Shown: positions 27,511-36,343 of the stretch, piece by piece
Position numbering within the stretch: position 1 is the first letter of the stretch
Layout: each line of letters starts with the position of its first letter
Assembly (NCBI GenBank): GCA_934502885.1
Contig: CAKSUT010000005.1
Location: 62,001-126,000 of the forward strand
DNA length: 64,000 nt
From: an uncultured Eubacteriales bacterium
Lineage (GTDB): Bacteria; Bacillota; Clostridia; Oscillospirales; CAG-382
Direction of reading: 5' to 3'
Made by a program: the position numbers and the translations under genes
The notes under the pieces: model-generated
What the model was told of the DNA's origin: nothing
What the model saw: only the letters and a program-made list of their open reading frames with translations
Database searches by the model: none

Positions 27511-27532
27511 GCATGGGTTTTCCGCAGACACT

Positions 27533-27682
27533 TGTGGAAAACCCTGTGTAAACTCCGCAATTGCACGTATTTCCGAGAAAAAGTTATCCACAGAATCAAC
27601 AGGGTTATCCACAGGAGGACGGAGTGAGACCTTTTTCGGCAAATAATTACGTCTTCACGTAAATTGATATAGCTGTGCACAA
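27533..27682 (+). promoter_or_regulatory. DnaA-box cluster upstream of htpG
   Basis: Two perfect DnaA boxes TTATCCACA on the + strand (27584-27592 and 27605-27613, 21 bases apart). On the minus strand are near-consensus copies TTTTCCACA (27533-27541), GTTTACACA (27545-27553) and TTGTGCACA (27674-27682). An AT-rich stretch with TTTATATATAACATTTT follows to about 27745. No gene fits between 27458 and 27798. The unit may be a DnaA titration or regulatory site, or a remnant of an origin; dnaA and dnaN are not here. Confidence 0.65.
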
Positions 27683-27798
27683 GAATGATTTTCACATTTT
27701 TTACATTTATATATAACATTTTGCCGAGAATTATAGTACAATACACTTTGATGCCCGGAACAACGGTTTCGGGCATTTCTAAGAAAGGAATGATCATA

Positions 27799-29673
27799 AT
27801 GAGCGAAGAAATCAAAAAAGGCGGACTTTCAATCGACGCCAAACATATTTTCCCTATCATAAAAAAGTGGCTCTATTCCGACAAGGAAATCTTTGTTAGA
27901 GAGCTTGTATCAAACGGCTGCGACGCCGTAACCAAGCACAAGAGACTCGTTTCTCTCGGCGAAGCGAAGGAGTTTAACGGCAAATACAGAATAGATGTTG
28001 TACTCGACAAGGAACTCGGCACAATAACCTTCTCCGACAACGGAATCGGAATGAGCGAGGAAGAGCTTGACAAATATATCAATCAGATAGCTCTCTCGGG
28101 TGCTGTTGACTTTATATCAAAGTATGAAAACGAGTCGAACGACGCCGGAAACGGCATAATCGGTCACTTCGGTCTCGGCTTCTACTCCGCATTTATGATT
28201 GCGGATAACGTCGAGATTGTCACAAAGTCGTACGTTGACGGCGTTCCGGCCATGCACTGGAAAGGCAACGATTCATGCGAATTTGAAATGGAACCGACCG
28301 AAAGGAACACGCAGGGTACTGATATAACTCTCCATGTAAATGATGATGAGAAAGAATTCCTCGACGCTTACAGACTGAAAGCAATACTTGAAAAATTCTG
28401 TTCGTTTATGCCGGTCGAAATATACTTCACCGAAAAGGGTGCCGAAAAGAGCGGCGATAGCGACAAAAACGAAGAAGAAAAGCCCATCAACGACACGAAT
28501 CCTCTTTGGCAGAGAAAGCCGTCGGAATGCAAGCCCGAGGAGTATAACGAGTTTTACAAAAAGGTATTCGGAGACTACAGAGATCCGCTTTTCTATATCC
28601 ATATAAACGCCGACTATCCGCTTAATTTCAGGGGCATTCTGTTCTTCCCTCAGTTTTCCAACGAGTACAGTAATATCGAAGGTCAGGTAAAGCTTTACTA
28701 CAATCAGGTGTTTGTTGCCGACAACATAAAAGAGGTAATACCGGACTATCTTCTCGTACTCAAGGGTGTTCTCGATTGTCCCGAGCTTCCGCTCAATGTT
28801 TCGAGAAGCTATCTTCAGGCAAACGGCTACGTGACGAAGATATCCGCACATATCGTTAAAAAGGTAGCCGATAAAATCAATTCGCTTTTCAATACGGAAC
28901 GAAGCCGCATGGAGGAAATCTGGACACAGCTCAAGCCCTTCGCCGAGTACGGCTGTATGAAAGATAACAAATTCTACGACAGAATCAAGGACTCGATTAT
29001 CTTCAAAACAACCGACGATAAGTTTATGACCGTCTCGGAATATGCGGCGGCAGAGAATTTCGACGGCACGATTTACTACACCGACGACACCGTAAAGCAG
29101 TCGAGATATATCTCTATGTTCAAGAACGAAAACATAAACGTCGCAGTTCTTGACAAGGTAATTGACGCGCAGTTTATATCGTTCCTCGAAATGAAGTTCA
29201 AAGACGACGAAGCTACAAAAGAGTACAAATTCAGCCGTGTAGACTCCGGTTTCTCCGCTTCGATGAGGAAGGATGGCGACGCTGTTTCAAACGATGGACT
29301 TTGTGCATTTTTCAAAGACGCCCTCGGTTTTGACGACAAAACCAAAGTCGAGTGTGAGTCACTTAAAGACGCCGACGTTCCGGCACTTCTCAATCTCTCC
29401 GAGCAGTCGAGACGTTTCTCGGATATGATGAAGATGTACGGTGATATGGGCATGAGCGGCAGTATGCCGATTGAGGAAACTCTCGTCGTCAACCTCTCGA
29501 ATCCGCTTGTTGCAAAAATAGCCGAGACATATTCGGACGAAAAGAGACTTGATCTCAATAAAGCAATCGCAAAGCAGGTGTATATGCTTGCTCTCGTTGC
29601 TCAGAGACAGCTGACGTCCGACGAACTTAAAGCGTTCATCTCAGGCAGCACAAACCTTCTCGAAAAGCTTTGA
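27799..29673 (+). CDS. htpG: Molecular chaperone HtpG (Hsp90)
   Basis: 624 residues. The N-terminal ATPase domain has ELVSNGCDAVTKHK (nucleotide-site Asn/Asp), SDNGIGMSEEEL and GHFGLGFYSAFMI; the middle domain has NFRGILFFPQ and LNVSRSYLQ. It is a cytosolic ATP-driven chaperone. Its longest frame begins at 27685, but ATG 27799 follows AAGAAAGGAATG and starts at the conserved MSEE; I chose that. It follows a 340-base gap with the DnaA-box cluster and is ended by a perfect hairpin. Confidence 0.95.
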   Translation: MSEEIKKGGLSIDAKHIFPIIKKWLYSDKEIFVRELVSNGCDAVTKHKRLVSLGEAKEFNGKYRIDVVLDKELGTITFSDNGIGMSEEELDKYINQIALSGAVDFISKYENESNDAGNGIIGHFGLGFYSAFMIADNVEIVTKSYVDGVPAMHWKGNDSCEFEMEPTERNTQGTDITLHVNDDEKEFLDAYRLKAILEKFCSFMPVEIYFTEKGAEKSGDSDKNEEEKPINDTNPLWQRKPSECKPEEYNEFYKKVFGDYRDPLFYIHINADYPLNFRGILFFPQFSNEYSNIEGQVKLYYNQVFVADNIKEVIPDYLLVLKGVLDCPELPLNVSRSYLQANGYVTKISAHIVKKVADKINSLFNTERSRMEEIWTQLKPFAEYGCMKDNKFYDRIKDSIIFKTTDDKFMTVSEYAAAENFDGTIYYTDDTVKQSRYISMFKNENINVAVLDKVIDAQFISFLEMKFKDDEATKEYKFSRVDSGFSASMRKDGDAVSNDGLCAFFKDALGFDDKTKVECESLKDADVPALLNLSEQSRRFSDMMKMYGDMGMSGSMPIEETLVVNLSNPLVAKIAETYSDEKRLDLNKAIAKQVYMLALVAQRQLTSDELKAFISGSTNLLEKL

Positions 29674-29689
29674 AATGCTTCGGATAATT

Positions 29690-29730
29690 AAATTCACCAT
29701 GCGGCATTTTTGCCGCATGGTGAATTTCCG
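29690..29730. terminator. Bidirectional terminator between htpG and mnmE
   Basis: A perfect 17-bp stem (arm begins AAATTCACCATGCGGC at 29690) with a 4-base T loop. A/T bases at both ends let it stop transcription from both convergent genes. Confidence 0.85.
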
Positions 29731-29747
29731 TCTTTATTCTGCTTTAT

Positions 29748-31151
29748 TTACTTTCCGACGCAGAAGTGCGAAAAAATCTCCGAAACAATTTCTTCGTTTA
29801 CATTTCTGCCGTCCGTTTCTCCGAGTGCCGCAACGGCGTTTTCTATTTCGGAGCAAGCCATGTCCGGGGTCAGAGTTTCAAGCGCAATCAGAGCGTTGTC
29901 GAGAAAGTCGAGTGCTTTTTTCATCGACGAATGCTGTCTTGCGGTAGTGAGAATAAGACCGCTTCTTATTTCGCTGTCGCCGCACGGATAAAAGCTTTCA
30001 ACCGCTTCTGCGAGTTTTTCCGCGCCGACGCCGCTTGCGGCACTTATGTAAACCGGCAAGGGCAGGGAGGCGTCGCTCAAAAGCCTCTCGATTTCATCGG
30101 AAAAGCCTTTTCCGGTGTCGGATTTGTTTGCAACCGTTATAACACGCTTAGTTTCGGATACGCTTTTTACCTTTTCAACAAGATTTATGTCAAGTTCGGA
30201 AGGCTTTCTCGAAACATCGAAAAGAAGAAAGACAAGCTCCGCATTTTCCAACGCCTCAAAGGAACGCTCCACGCCTATTTTCTCAACCGGGTCATCGGAG
30301 TCGCGTATTCCCGCCGTGTCAGAAAGCAAGAGCGTGATGTTTCCGACTTTCACGCTTTCGGTTATGACGTCTCTCGTAGTTCCGGCAATATCCGTTACAA
30401 TTGCTCTGCTTTGACCGCAAAGCATATTGAGCATCGAGGACTTTCCGACGTTCGGCGCACCGACTATTGCACAGTTTATACCCTTTGATATGGCGCGTCC
30501 GGCGTCGTAGGTTGACAGAAGCTTTTCAATCTGCGCTTTTGCCGAAAAAACCGCCTCCTGCATTTCTTCCGGCGTCGTGTCATCTATGTCTTCGTCGGGA
30601 TAATCTATAAAAGCGTAAATTGCGCTGAGTATTCCGAGTAAAGATGCGCAAATTTCCTCTATTTTCTTTCCGAGAAGACCGTTTGCCTTTGCGTTTGACA
30701 ACCGCGCCGCTGATTCACTCTCAGCATCTATAAGCTCGCCTATGGCCTCAGCCTGCGTGAGGTCGAGTTTCCCGTTAAGAAAAGCACGCTTGGTGAACTC
30801 TCCGGGACCTGCCGGAACAGCACCGTTTTCAAAGAGCGCGGAAAGAAGTATTGATACGCCTATCTCGCTTCCGTGACAACATATCTCAACCGTATCTTCG
30901 CCGGTAAAAGACCTCGGCGCGCGAAAAACGGTGGCAAGTCCGCTGTCAAATTTTTCGCCGCCCGAAAAGATATCGCCGTAAACCGCCGTGTTCGACGGAA
31001 CATCGCAAAGCGGCATACGTTTCGGCACAAACACCTTTGACGAAATCTCGATTGCCTCCGCTCCGCTTATCCTTATAAGCGCCACTCCGGCTTTGCCCTT
31101 TCCCGAAGAAAGAGCGGCACACGTTTCACTTCCGACGTGCGTATCACTCAT
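29748..31151 (-). CDS. mnmE: tRNA modification GTPase MnmE
   Basis: 467 residues. N-terminal folate-binding domain (about 1-130, with GEFTKRAFLNGKLDLTQAEA), helical domain, GTPase domain with GAPNVGKSS (G1) near residue 232, TDIAGTTRD (G2), DTAG (G3) and NKSD (G4), and a C-terminal CVGK whose cysteine is catalytic. With MnmG it makes 5-carboxymethylaminomethyl-uridine at the tRNA wobble base. MnmE is usually near the origin with mnmG and rsmG in Firmicutes, but those genes are not here. It is transcribed away from a uracil-DNA glycosylase gene on the same strand. Confidence 0.96.
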   Translation of the reverse strand: MSDTHVGSETCAALSSGKGKAGVALIRISGAEAIEISSKVFVPKRMPLCDVPSNTAVYGDIFSGGEKFDSGLATVFRAPRSFTGEDTVEICCHGSEIGVSILLSALFENGAVPAGPGEFTKRAFLNGKLDLTQAEAIGELIDAESESAARLSNAKANGLLGKKIEEICASLLGILSAIYAFIDYPDEDIDDTTPEEMQEAVFSAKAQIEKLLSTYDAGRAISKGINCAIVGAPNVGKSSMLNMLCGQSRAIVTDIAGTTRDVITESVKVGNITLLLSDTAGIRDSDDPVEKIGVERSFEALENAELVFLLFDVSRKPSELDINLVEKVKSVSETKRVITVANKSDTGKGFSDEIERLLSDASLPLPVYISAASGVGAEKLAEAVESFYPCGDSEIRSGLILTTARQHSSMKKALDFLDNALIALETLTPDMACSEIENAVAALGETDGRNVNEEIVSEIFSHFCVGK

Positions 31152-31239
31152 TTGAAAATCTCCTTTAAAGCATCGTTAAAATGCGTAACTTCCGCATATT
31201 ACGGAAAATTTCACGTAAATATTAAAAAAAGAGTACCAG

Positions 31240-31809
31240 TTACGGTGTATATCCGTTATCAATAACTCGGCGTATCTCGGCAAAATCCGCAAGCATATCC
31301 GCTTTTTTTCTCGGATCGCGCAAGAGCGCGGAAGGATGATATACCGCCGTAAAAAGATATCCGCCTTTTTTGAACCACTTACCGTGTTCCGCGGTTATTT
31401 TGAAATCGGGCTTTATGAGACGCATTGCGGCTATTCGTCCGAGACATACAATGAGCTTCGGCTCTATAAGCTTAAATTGCTCGCGCAAATAACCTATGCA
31501 CGCATCCTCCTCGGCAGGCAAAGGATCTCTGTTTTTCGGAGGACGGCACTTTAAGATATTAGCGACGTATATGTCGTCAAGAGTGAGATCAACCGCTTCA
31601 AAGTATTTGTCGAGAAGCTTTCCCGACGCGCCGACAAAAGGTTCGCCCAAAAGGTCCTCCTTTTCTCCCGGTGCTTCGCCCACAAACAATACCTCCGCTG
31701 TCCTGCATCCCTTGCCGAATACGGTATTTGTCTTTGTCTCGTGAAGAGGGCAGGCGGTACACATATTGCACTTGGCATAAAGCTCGTCCCAGTTGTTGCT
31801 GCTGTCCAC
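31240..31809 (-). CDS. Type-4 uracil-DNA glycosylase
   Basis: 189 residues. It removes uracil from DNA. The motif GEAPGEKEDLLGEPFVG is the family-4 catalytic and DNA-contact segment, and YHPSALLR is the second motif. Four cysteines (CNMC near residue 14-17, KCRPP and DACIGYL) match the iron-sulfur cluster of this family. Start is GTG 31809, with GGAGG upstream. It lies between mecA and mnmE on the minus strand. Confidence 0.93.
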   Translation of the reverse strand: MDSSNNWDELYAKCNMCTACPLHETKTNTVFGKGCRTAEVLFVGEAPGEKEDLLGEPFVGASGKLLDKYFEAVDLTLDDIYVANILKCRPPKNRDPLPAEEDACIGYLREQFKLIEPKLIVCLGRIAAMRLIKPDFKITAEHGKWFKKGGYLFTAVYHPSALLRDPRKKADMLADFAEIRRVIDNGYTP

Positions 31810-31874
31810 TTTACAATGCCTCCGTTTTTATCGTTTTGCAATATAGTACCACACCCAATGCACATAAAAAAGTA

Positions 31875-32459
31875 TTATTTTGAAAACTTTGAAAAAACTT
31901 TCACCGCATTGGCGGCGCAAAGCAGTCTGCAATGCTCTTTTATGTACAGCCTTTTTTCATTTGACAACTCCGAGTATTCGCCGAATTCGCCGAGACGAGA
32001 CAGATACAGTTTGTCGGGAATATGCGACGTGTACGACGGAAACTTCGGGAGTGCGAGTATAAGACAGTATCCGGTACTGTCGTCGTAGTAAATGTCAGAG
32101 CGAAAAGCATAGCCGACTTTTGCAAGATAGGAACACGCTCTCAAAACATTATCGAGGGAAAATGTGCGGAACAAAAATCTTGCCACTCCGTATTTTCTTT
32201 GACCGTCGGCGCTCAATTCCGAGAGCTTTGTTATGAAAAGCTCACACCCACCGTCCTTTGACGGAAAGCACTGCACGAAGAGTTTGCAGTCGTCGGCGGA
32301 AAAACCCGTTCTGCACTTCGCCTTTGCAAGAATCGATTTGAAGACCGCCTTCGTCTCACTTTCCGAAATGTCCGAGTTGTCGGAAAAGGCAAGCGACTCG
32401 ACGTCACGCGGTGTGAGTATGACCTTAAGCTTGGTTTTATCTACTGTTATGAAATCCAT
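31875..32459 (-). CDS. mecA: Adaptor protein MecA
   Basis: About 194 residues. The MecA start MDFITVDKTKLKVILTPRD and the two-domain layout (N-terminal target-binding part, C-terminal ClpC-binding part with YDDSTGYCLIL) are visible. MecA delivers substrates to the ClpC protease. The open frame extends upstream to 32678, but that extension is unlike MecA and lies in the promoter region. It is slightly shorter than the Bacillus protein. No clpC is in the window. Confidence 0.85.
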   Translation of the reverse strand: MDFITVDKTKLKVILTPRDVESLAFSDNSDISESETKAVFKSILAKAKCRTGFSADDCKLFVQCFPSKDGGCELFITKLSELSADGQRKYGVARFLFRTFSLDNVLRACSYLAKVGYAFRSDIYYDDSTGYCLILALPKFPSYTSHIPDKLYLSRLGEFGEYSELSNEKRLYIKEHCRLLCAANAVKVFSKFSK

Positions 32460-32498
32460 AGCAATAATCCTTTCCTGAAGATGAGAACTCCTTGTAGT

Positions 32499-32528
32499 AT
32501 TATAATACGAAGTATACGTTTTTGTCAC
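32499..32528 (-). promoter_or_regulatory. SigA-type promoter for mecA
   Basis: On the minus strand GTGACA (32523-32528), 18-base spacer, TATAAT (32499-32504). The leader would be about 35 bases and carries AGGAAAGGA. Confidence 0.6.
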
Positions 32529-32704
32529 TGCACAAATAAAGGCAGCGCATGCACAATATCTCAAATACCGCGATATCTGCAATAAAATAGTACCGTTTCG
32601 GTAAATTACCTCGGAAATGCACAGTGAATTTGATTGACTCTTTTCTGACGCTTTTGTGCAAAACGGAAAAATTTGCAAAAGCGCAAAAATATAACCGAAA
32701 AACC

Positions 32705-32733
32705 TTGAAATTTATGCAAAAAAAGAGTATAAT
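32705..32733 (+). promoter_or_regulatory. SigA promoter of the rnf operon
   Basis: TTGAAA (32705-32710), 17-base spacer, TATAAT (32728-32733). The leader would be about 28 bases, with AAAGGACT before the ATG of rnfC. Confidence 0.85.
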
Positions 32734-32767
32734 GTCGTGGAGATAAATTTATGAAAGGACTGTGTTT

Positions 32768-34090
32768 ATGGCTTTTACATTCAGAGGCGGAATACACGTC
32801 GATGAACACAAAGATACTGCGTCCTCGCAGATTAAGACAATGCCTACTCCGACGAAGGTCGCAATACCTCTCAGTCAGCACATAGGCGCACCGGTTCTGC
32901 CGCTTGTAAAGAAAGGCGACACCGTGAAAATGGGACAGGTCATCGGACGAAACGATGATGCTCTGTCATGTCCCGTACACGCAAGCGTTTCCGGAACGGT
33001 CGTCGATATCGAAGAGCGAAATTCCTATACCTCGGGAGGCAAGACAACTTATATTGTCATAGAAAATGACGGTAAAGACGAGCTTGACGAAAGCATTGCC
33101 CCCTTTGGAAAACCGCTTGAGGAGGCAACACTCGAGGATATCGTGAATATTGTCCGCAACGCCGGAATATCGGGTATGGGAGGCGCAACTTTCCCGACCT
33201 ACGCAAAAATTGCATCGGCTGCCGGAAAGGCGACGGATCTTATCGTCAACTGCGCAGAGTGTGAACCCTACATTACCGCAAACCACAGATTGATGCTTGA
33301 AGACGCCGAAAGCGTCGTATACGGCGCGAAGATTCTTATGCACGCACTCGGACTTTCAAAGGTGACGCTTGCGATTGAGGACAACAAGAAAGATGCGATA
33401 AAGCTTTTGCGTGACTTCACAAGCGAGGACGACTCCGTCGAGATTGCCGTACTCAAAACAAAGTACCCCCAGGGCGATGAGCGCCAGATAATATACGCTC
33501 TCAAAAAAATCGAACTTCCGGCAGGCAAGCTCCCTGCGGATGTCGGCTGTGTGCTTTTCAACACCGAGACCTGTGCCGCAGTGCGCCACGCGTTCTATGA
33601 GGGAATGCCTCTTATAAGACGTATAGTGACCGTCGCCGGAGACTGCATAAGTGAGCCGGCAAATCTTTCCGTTCCCCTCGGAACATCTTTTGCCGACGTT
33701 ATCGAATTCTGCGGCGGCTTCTCGAAACAGCCCGAAAGACTTGTCAACGGCGGTCCCATGATGGGCTTTGCACAGTGGGATATGAATGCGGTTGTTACAA
33801 AGGGTACGTCGGCTCTTCTTGCGCTTTCTCCCGAGAAAATCAAAAAAAACAACCCCAACTGTATTCACTGCGGCCGTTGTATTTCCGCCTGTCCAATGCA
33901 CCTCATGCCCAACTACCTTGCCGCTTTTTCGGCCAATGGCGACTATGACACCTGCGAAAGCTTCGGCGTAATGTCGTGCGTCGAATGCGGATGCTGTACA
34001 TATACCTGCCCCGGCAACGTGCCGATAGTTCAGCACATAAGAGTTGCCAAAGGCAAAATACGCGAAAAGAAAAACATGCTCAAAAAGTGA
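32768..34090 (+). CDS. rnfC: Rnf electron transport complex subunit C
   Basis: About 440 residues. Peripheral subunit that binds NAD(H) and FMN. It has a GISGMGGATFPTYAK nucleotide-binding region near residue 140 and a NuoF-like core, and two 4Fe-4S motifs CIHCGRCISACP (about 364) and CVECGCCTYTCP (about 404). ATG 32768 was preferred to GTG 32762. First gene of the C-D-G-E-A-B operon, which oxidises reduced ferredoxin, reduces NAD and pumps Na+ or H+. Confidence 0.95.
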   Translation: MAFTFRGGIHVDEHKDTASSQIKTMPTPTKVAIPLSQHIGAPVLPLVKKGDTVKMGQVIGRNDDALSCPVHASVSGTVVDIEERNSYTSGGKTTYIVIENDGKDELDESIAPFGKPLEEATLEDIVNIVRNAGISGMGGATFPTYAKIASAAGKATDLIVNCAECEPYITANHRLMLEDAESVVYGAKILMHALGLSKVTLAIEDNKKDAIKLLRDFTSEDDSVEIAVLKTKYPQGDERQIIYALKKIELPAGKLPADVGCVLFNTETCAAVRHAFYEGMPLIRRIVTVAGDCISEPANLSVPLGTSFADVIEFCGGFSKQPERLVNGGPMMGFAQWDMNAVVTKGTSALLALSPEKIKKNNPNCIHCGRCISACPMHLMPNYLAAFSANGDYDTCESFGVMSCVECGCCTYTCPGNVPIVQHIRVAKGKIREKKNMLKK

Positions 34091-34144
34091 TTGCACAAGG
34101 AAAAGACTTGTTTAAATTTCGATGATATGAAAGGATAGTTGGAA

Positions 34145-35146
34145 ATGGAATTTTTTAAGGTTTCGTCATCTCCGCATATGAAGCACGAGGATACGACTGC
34201 TTCCATTATGTCGGATGTTCTTATTGCTCTTTTCCCGGCACTTGTTTTCGGCGTGATGAATTTCGGTTTCAGAGCTCTCACGCTGACTCTTGTTTCGGTT
34301 ATATCGTGTGTTCTTTTTGAGTACCTCTACAGAAAGCTCATGAAGAAGAGTACGACAATAGGCGATATGTCGGCTGCCGTTACCGGCGTTCTTATTGCCT
34401 TTTGCGTTCCGCACACTCTCCCTTTGTGGGTAATCGTTATCGGTGCGTTTTTCGCGACAGTAATCGTAAAACAGCTCTACGGCGGCATAGGAAAGAACGT
34501 CGTCAATCCTGCGCTTGCGGCAAGAGTTTTCATGTTTGCGTGTTTCCCGAATTACTTCGGTTCGTCCGCATTCTCACTTAACAAGCTTTCATGGTTCGGC
34601 AATGCGGCGGACGCAACAGCCTCCGCAACGCCTCTCGCAAATGAATTTCTCAAGATAGGTCATGCGCCGAGAGTAGGCGGCGAGATACTCACCTTCGGCG
34701 AGCTTGCATACGGATATCACGGCGGCTGTATAGGTGAAGTGTCCGAGGTGCTGATACTCTGCGGTGCGCTTTACCTGCTTCTCAGACGTGTTATCACTTT
34801 GCACATTCCCGTTTCTTATATAGGCACCGTTGCTCTTGTCACCTTCCTTTTCCCGGTCGGCGGTATGGGCAGACTCGACTTTATGCTCTGCGAGCTTTTG
34901 ACGGGAGGTCTTTTCCTCGGAGCTTTCTTTATGGCTACCGATTACGTCACGTCTCCGGCGACAAAGGGCGGAAGAATAATCTACGGTATCGGATGCGGTC
35001 TTATAACGGTATTCATAAGATATTTCGGCGGATACCCCGAGGGCGTTTCTTTTGCGATACTTATTATGAATCTTTTCGTTTGGTATATCGATAAGGCTAC
35101 AAAGCCGAGAATATTCGGAGGTGTGAAAAAGAATGACGTTAAGTAA
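34145..35146 (+). CDS. rnfD: Rnf complex subunit D
   Basis: About 333 residues, integral membrane protein with about eight to ten hydrophobic segments. The covalent FMN-threonine site is in DATASATPL near residue 155. ATG 34145 follows AAAGGAT, and a TTG two codons earlier is ignored. Part of the ion-pumping membrane core. It overlaps rnfG by 14 bases. Confidence 0.95.
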   Translation: MEFFKVSSSPHMKHEDTTASIMSDVLIALFPALVFGVMNFGFRALTLTLVSVISCVLFEYLYRKLMKKSTTIGDMSAAVTGVLIAFCVPHTLPLWVIVIGAFFATVIVKQLYGGIGKNVVNPALAARVFMFACFPNYFGSSAFSLNKLSWFGNAADATASATPLANEFLKIGHAPRVGGEILTFGELAYGYHGGCIGEVSEVLILCGALYLLLRRVITLHIPVSYIGTVALVTFLFPVGGMGRLDFMLCELLTGGLFLGAFFMATDYVTSPATKGGRIIYGIGCGLITVFIRYFGGYPEGVSFAILIMNLFVWYIDKATKPRIFGGVKKNDVK

Positions 35147-35708
35147 CACTGAAAAGAAAGAGCTTATCCTCATACCGCTGAAGCTTCTCCTTATATGTGC
35201 GGTTATAGCGCTTCTCGTTTCTTTCGTAAACGGCATCACCGCCGACAGAATAACCGCGAACGAAGCGGCAAAGACAAACGCCGCTCTGACCGAGGCATTT
35301 CCCGAAGCCGCGGATTTCTCGGCGTATGACGGTGAAATAACGACGGCAAACGTCGTTTCGGCTCACGAAGCCCTCGACGCCGACGGAAATATAATAGGTT
35401 ATGCGGTAATATGCGAGCCTGTCGGTTTCAAGGACGTTATAAAAATGCTTGTTGCGTTTGATACCGACAAGGTGATTACGTCGGTAAGCATATCTTCGCT
35501 TTCCGAAACCCCGGGTATCGGAGACAAGGTAAAATCAAGCGAGACATTTACCGCGCAGTTTGCCGGAAAGAGCAGTGAACTTGTCGTCGGAAAGAATGTT
35601 GACGCAATATCCGGCGCCACTATAAGCTCGAAAGCAGTCACGACAGGCGTCAACTCCGCCGTCGAATGCATTAATGAAATATACGGAAACGGAGGTGCGG
35701 CAAAATGA
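35133..35708 (+). CDS. rnfG: Rnf complex subunit G
   Basis: 191 residues: one N-terminal membrane helix (about 12-33), then an extracytoplasmic FMN-binding domain. The FMN-linked threonine lies in SGATISSKAVT near residue 160. It shuttles electrons in the periplasmic-side arm of Rnf. It overlaps rnfE by four bases. Confidence 0.95.
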   Translation: MTLSNTEKKELILIPLKLLLICAVIALLVSFVNGITADRITANEAAKTNAALTEAFPEAADFSAYDGEITTANVVSAHEALDADGNIIGYAVICEPVGFKDVIKMLVAFDTDKVITSVSISSLSETPGIGDKVKSSETFTAQFAGKSSELVVGKNVDAISGATISSKAVTTGVNSAVECINEIYGNGGAAK

Positions 35709-36340
35709 GTAAGAACAACAACGGATTTTTGAAGAGCCTCGCCGACGGACTTTTCAACAACAACCCGATTCTCGTACAGCTTCTCGGCACTTGCCCGACA
35801 CTTGCCGTCACAACAAGCGTTTACAACGCAATCGGTATGGGTTTGTCCGCAACGGCGGTTCTCGTTATGTCGAACCTTCTCATATCTCTTTTGAGAAAGT
35901 TTATTCCAAAGCAGGTGAGAATTGCTTCGTACATAGTGATAATTTCCGGCTTTGTTACGGCAATTGAACTTCTTATCAACGCCTTTCTCCCAGACCTTGC
36001 GACACAGCTCGGTGTATTTATACCTCTTATCGTCGTAAACTGCATCATTCTCGCACGTGCGGAAGCGTTTGCCTCGAAAAACGGTCCTGCAGCGTCGATG
36101 ATAGACGGCTTCTGCATGGGTATAGGATTTACTTTCGCGCTCACAATTCTCGGAACGATACGCGAAATTCTCGGTACGGGAAAATTCTTCGAAATGCAGG
36201 TAATGCCGAGTTCGTATGTCCCTCTTCAGATGCTTGTTCTGCCTGCCGGCGCGTTTATCACTCTCGGATGTGTAATTGCCGCGGTTAACGCAATAAAGGC
36301 AAAGACGGCGGAAAAGAAACTTGAAAAGGAGGCGGAGTAG
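35705..36340 (+). CDS. rnfE: Rnf complex subunit E
   Basis: 211 residues with six predicted membrane helices. LLGTCPTLAVTTS near residue 20 and a NCIILARAEAFAS motif near 116 carry the cysteines of the RnfA/RnfE pair, which is thought to hold an iron-sulfur cluster inside the membrane. Coupled to rnfG by ATGA and followed by rnfA after three bases. Confidence 0.95.
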   Translation: MSKNNNGFLKSLADGLFNNNPILVQLLGTCPTLAVTTSVYNAIGMGLSATAVLVMSNLLISLLRKFIPKQVRIASYIVIISGFVTAIELLINAFLPDLATQLGVFIPLIVVNCIILARAEAFASKNGPAASMIDGFCMGIGFTFALTILGTIREILGTGKFFEMQVMPSSYVPLQMLVLPAGAFITLGCVIAAVNAIKAKTAEKKLEKEAE

Positions 36341-36343
36341 TAA

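Larger units (their letters stand above)
32460..32767. other. mecA/rnfC divergent intergenic region
   Basis: 308 bases without a gene. It holds the mecA promoter (left), the rnf promoter (right), a short palindrome TACCGTTTCGGTA at 32591-32603, and an imperfect inverted repeat at 32650-32682 whose arms are GCTTTTG and CAAAAGC around complementary CAAA/TTTG. The latter sits 23 bases before the rnf -35 and could be an operator. Confidence 0.6.

Noticed and set aside
27458..27798. Active chromosomal origin at the DnaA boxes
   Set aside because: No dnaA or dnaN nearby and gene directions do not diverge from this point, so I keep the site as a DnaA-box cluster only.
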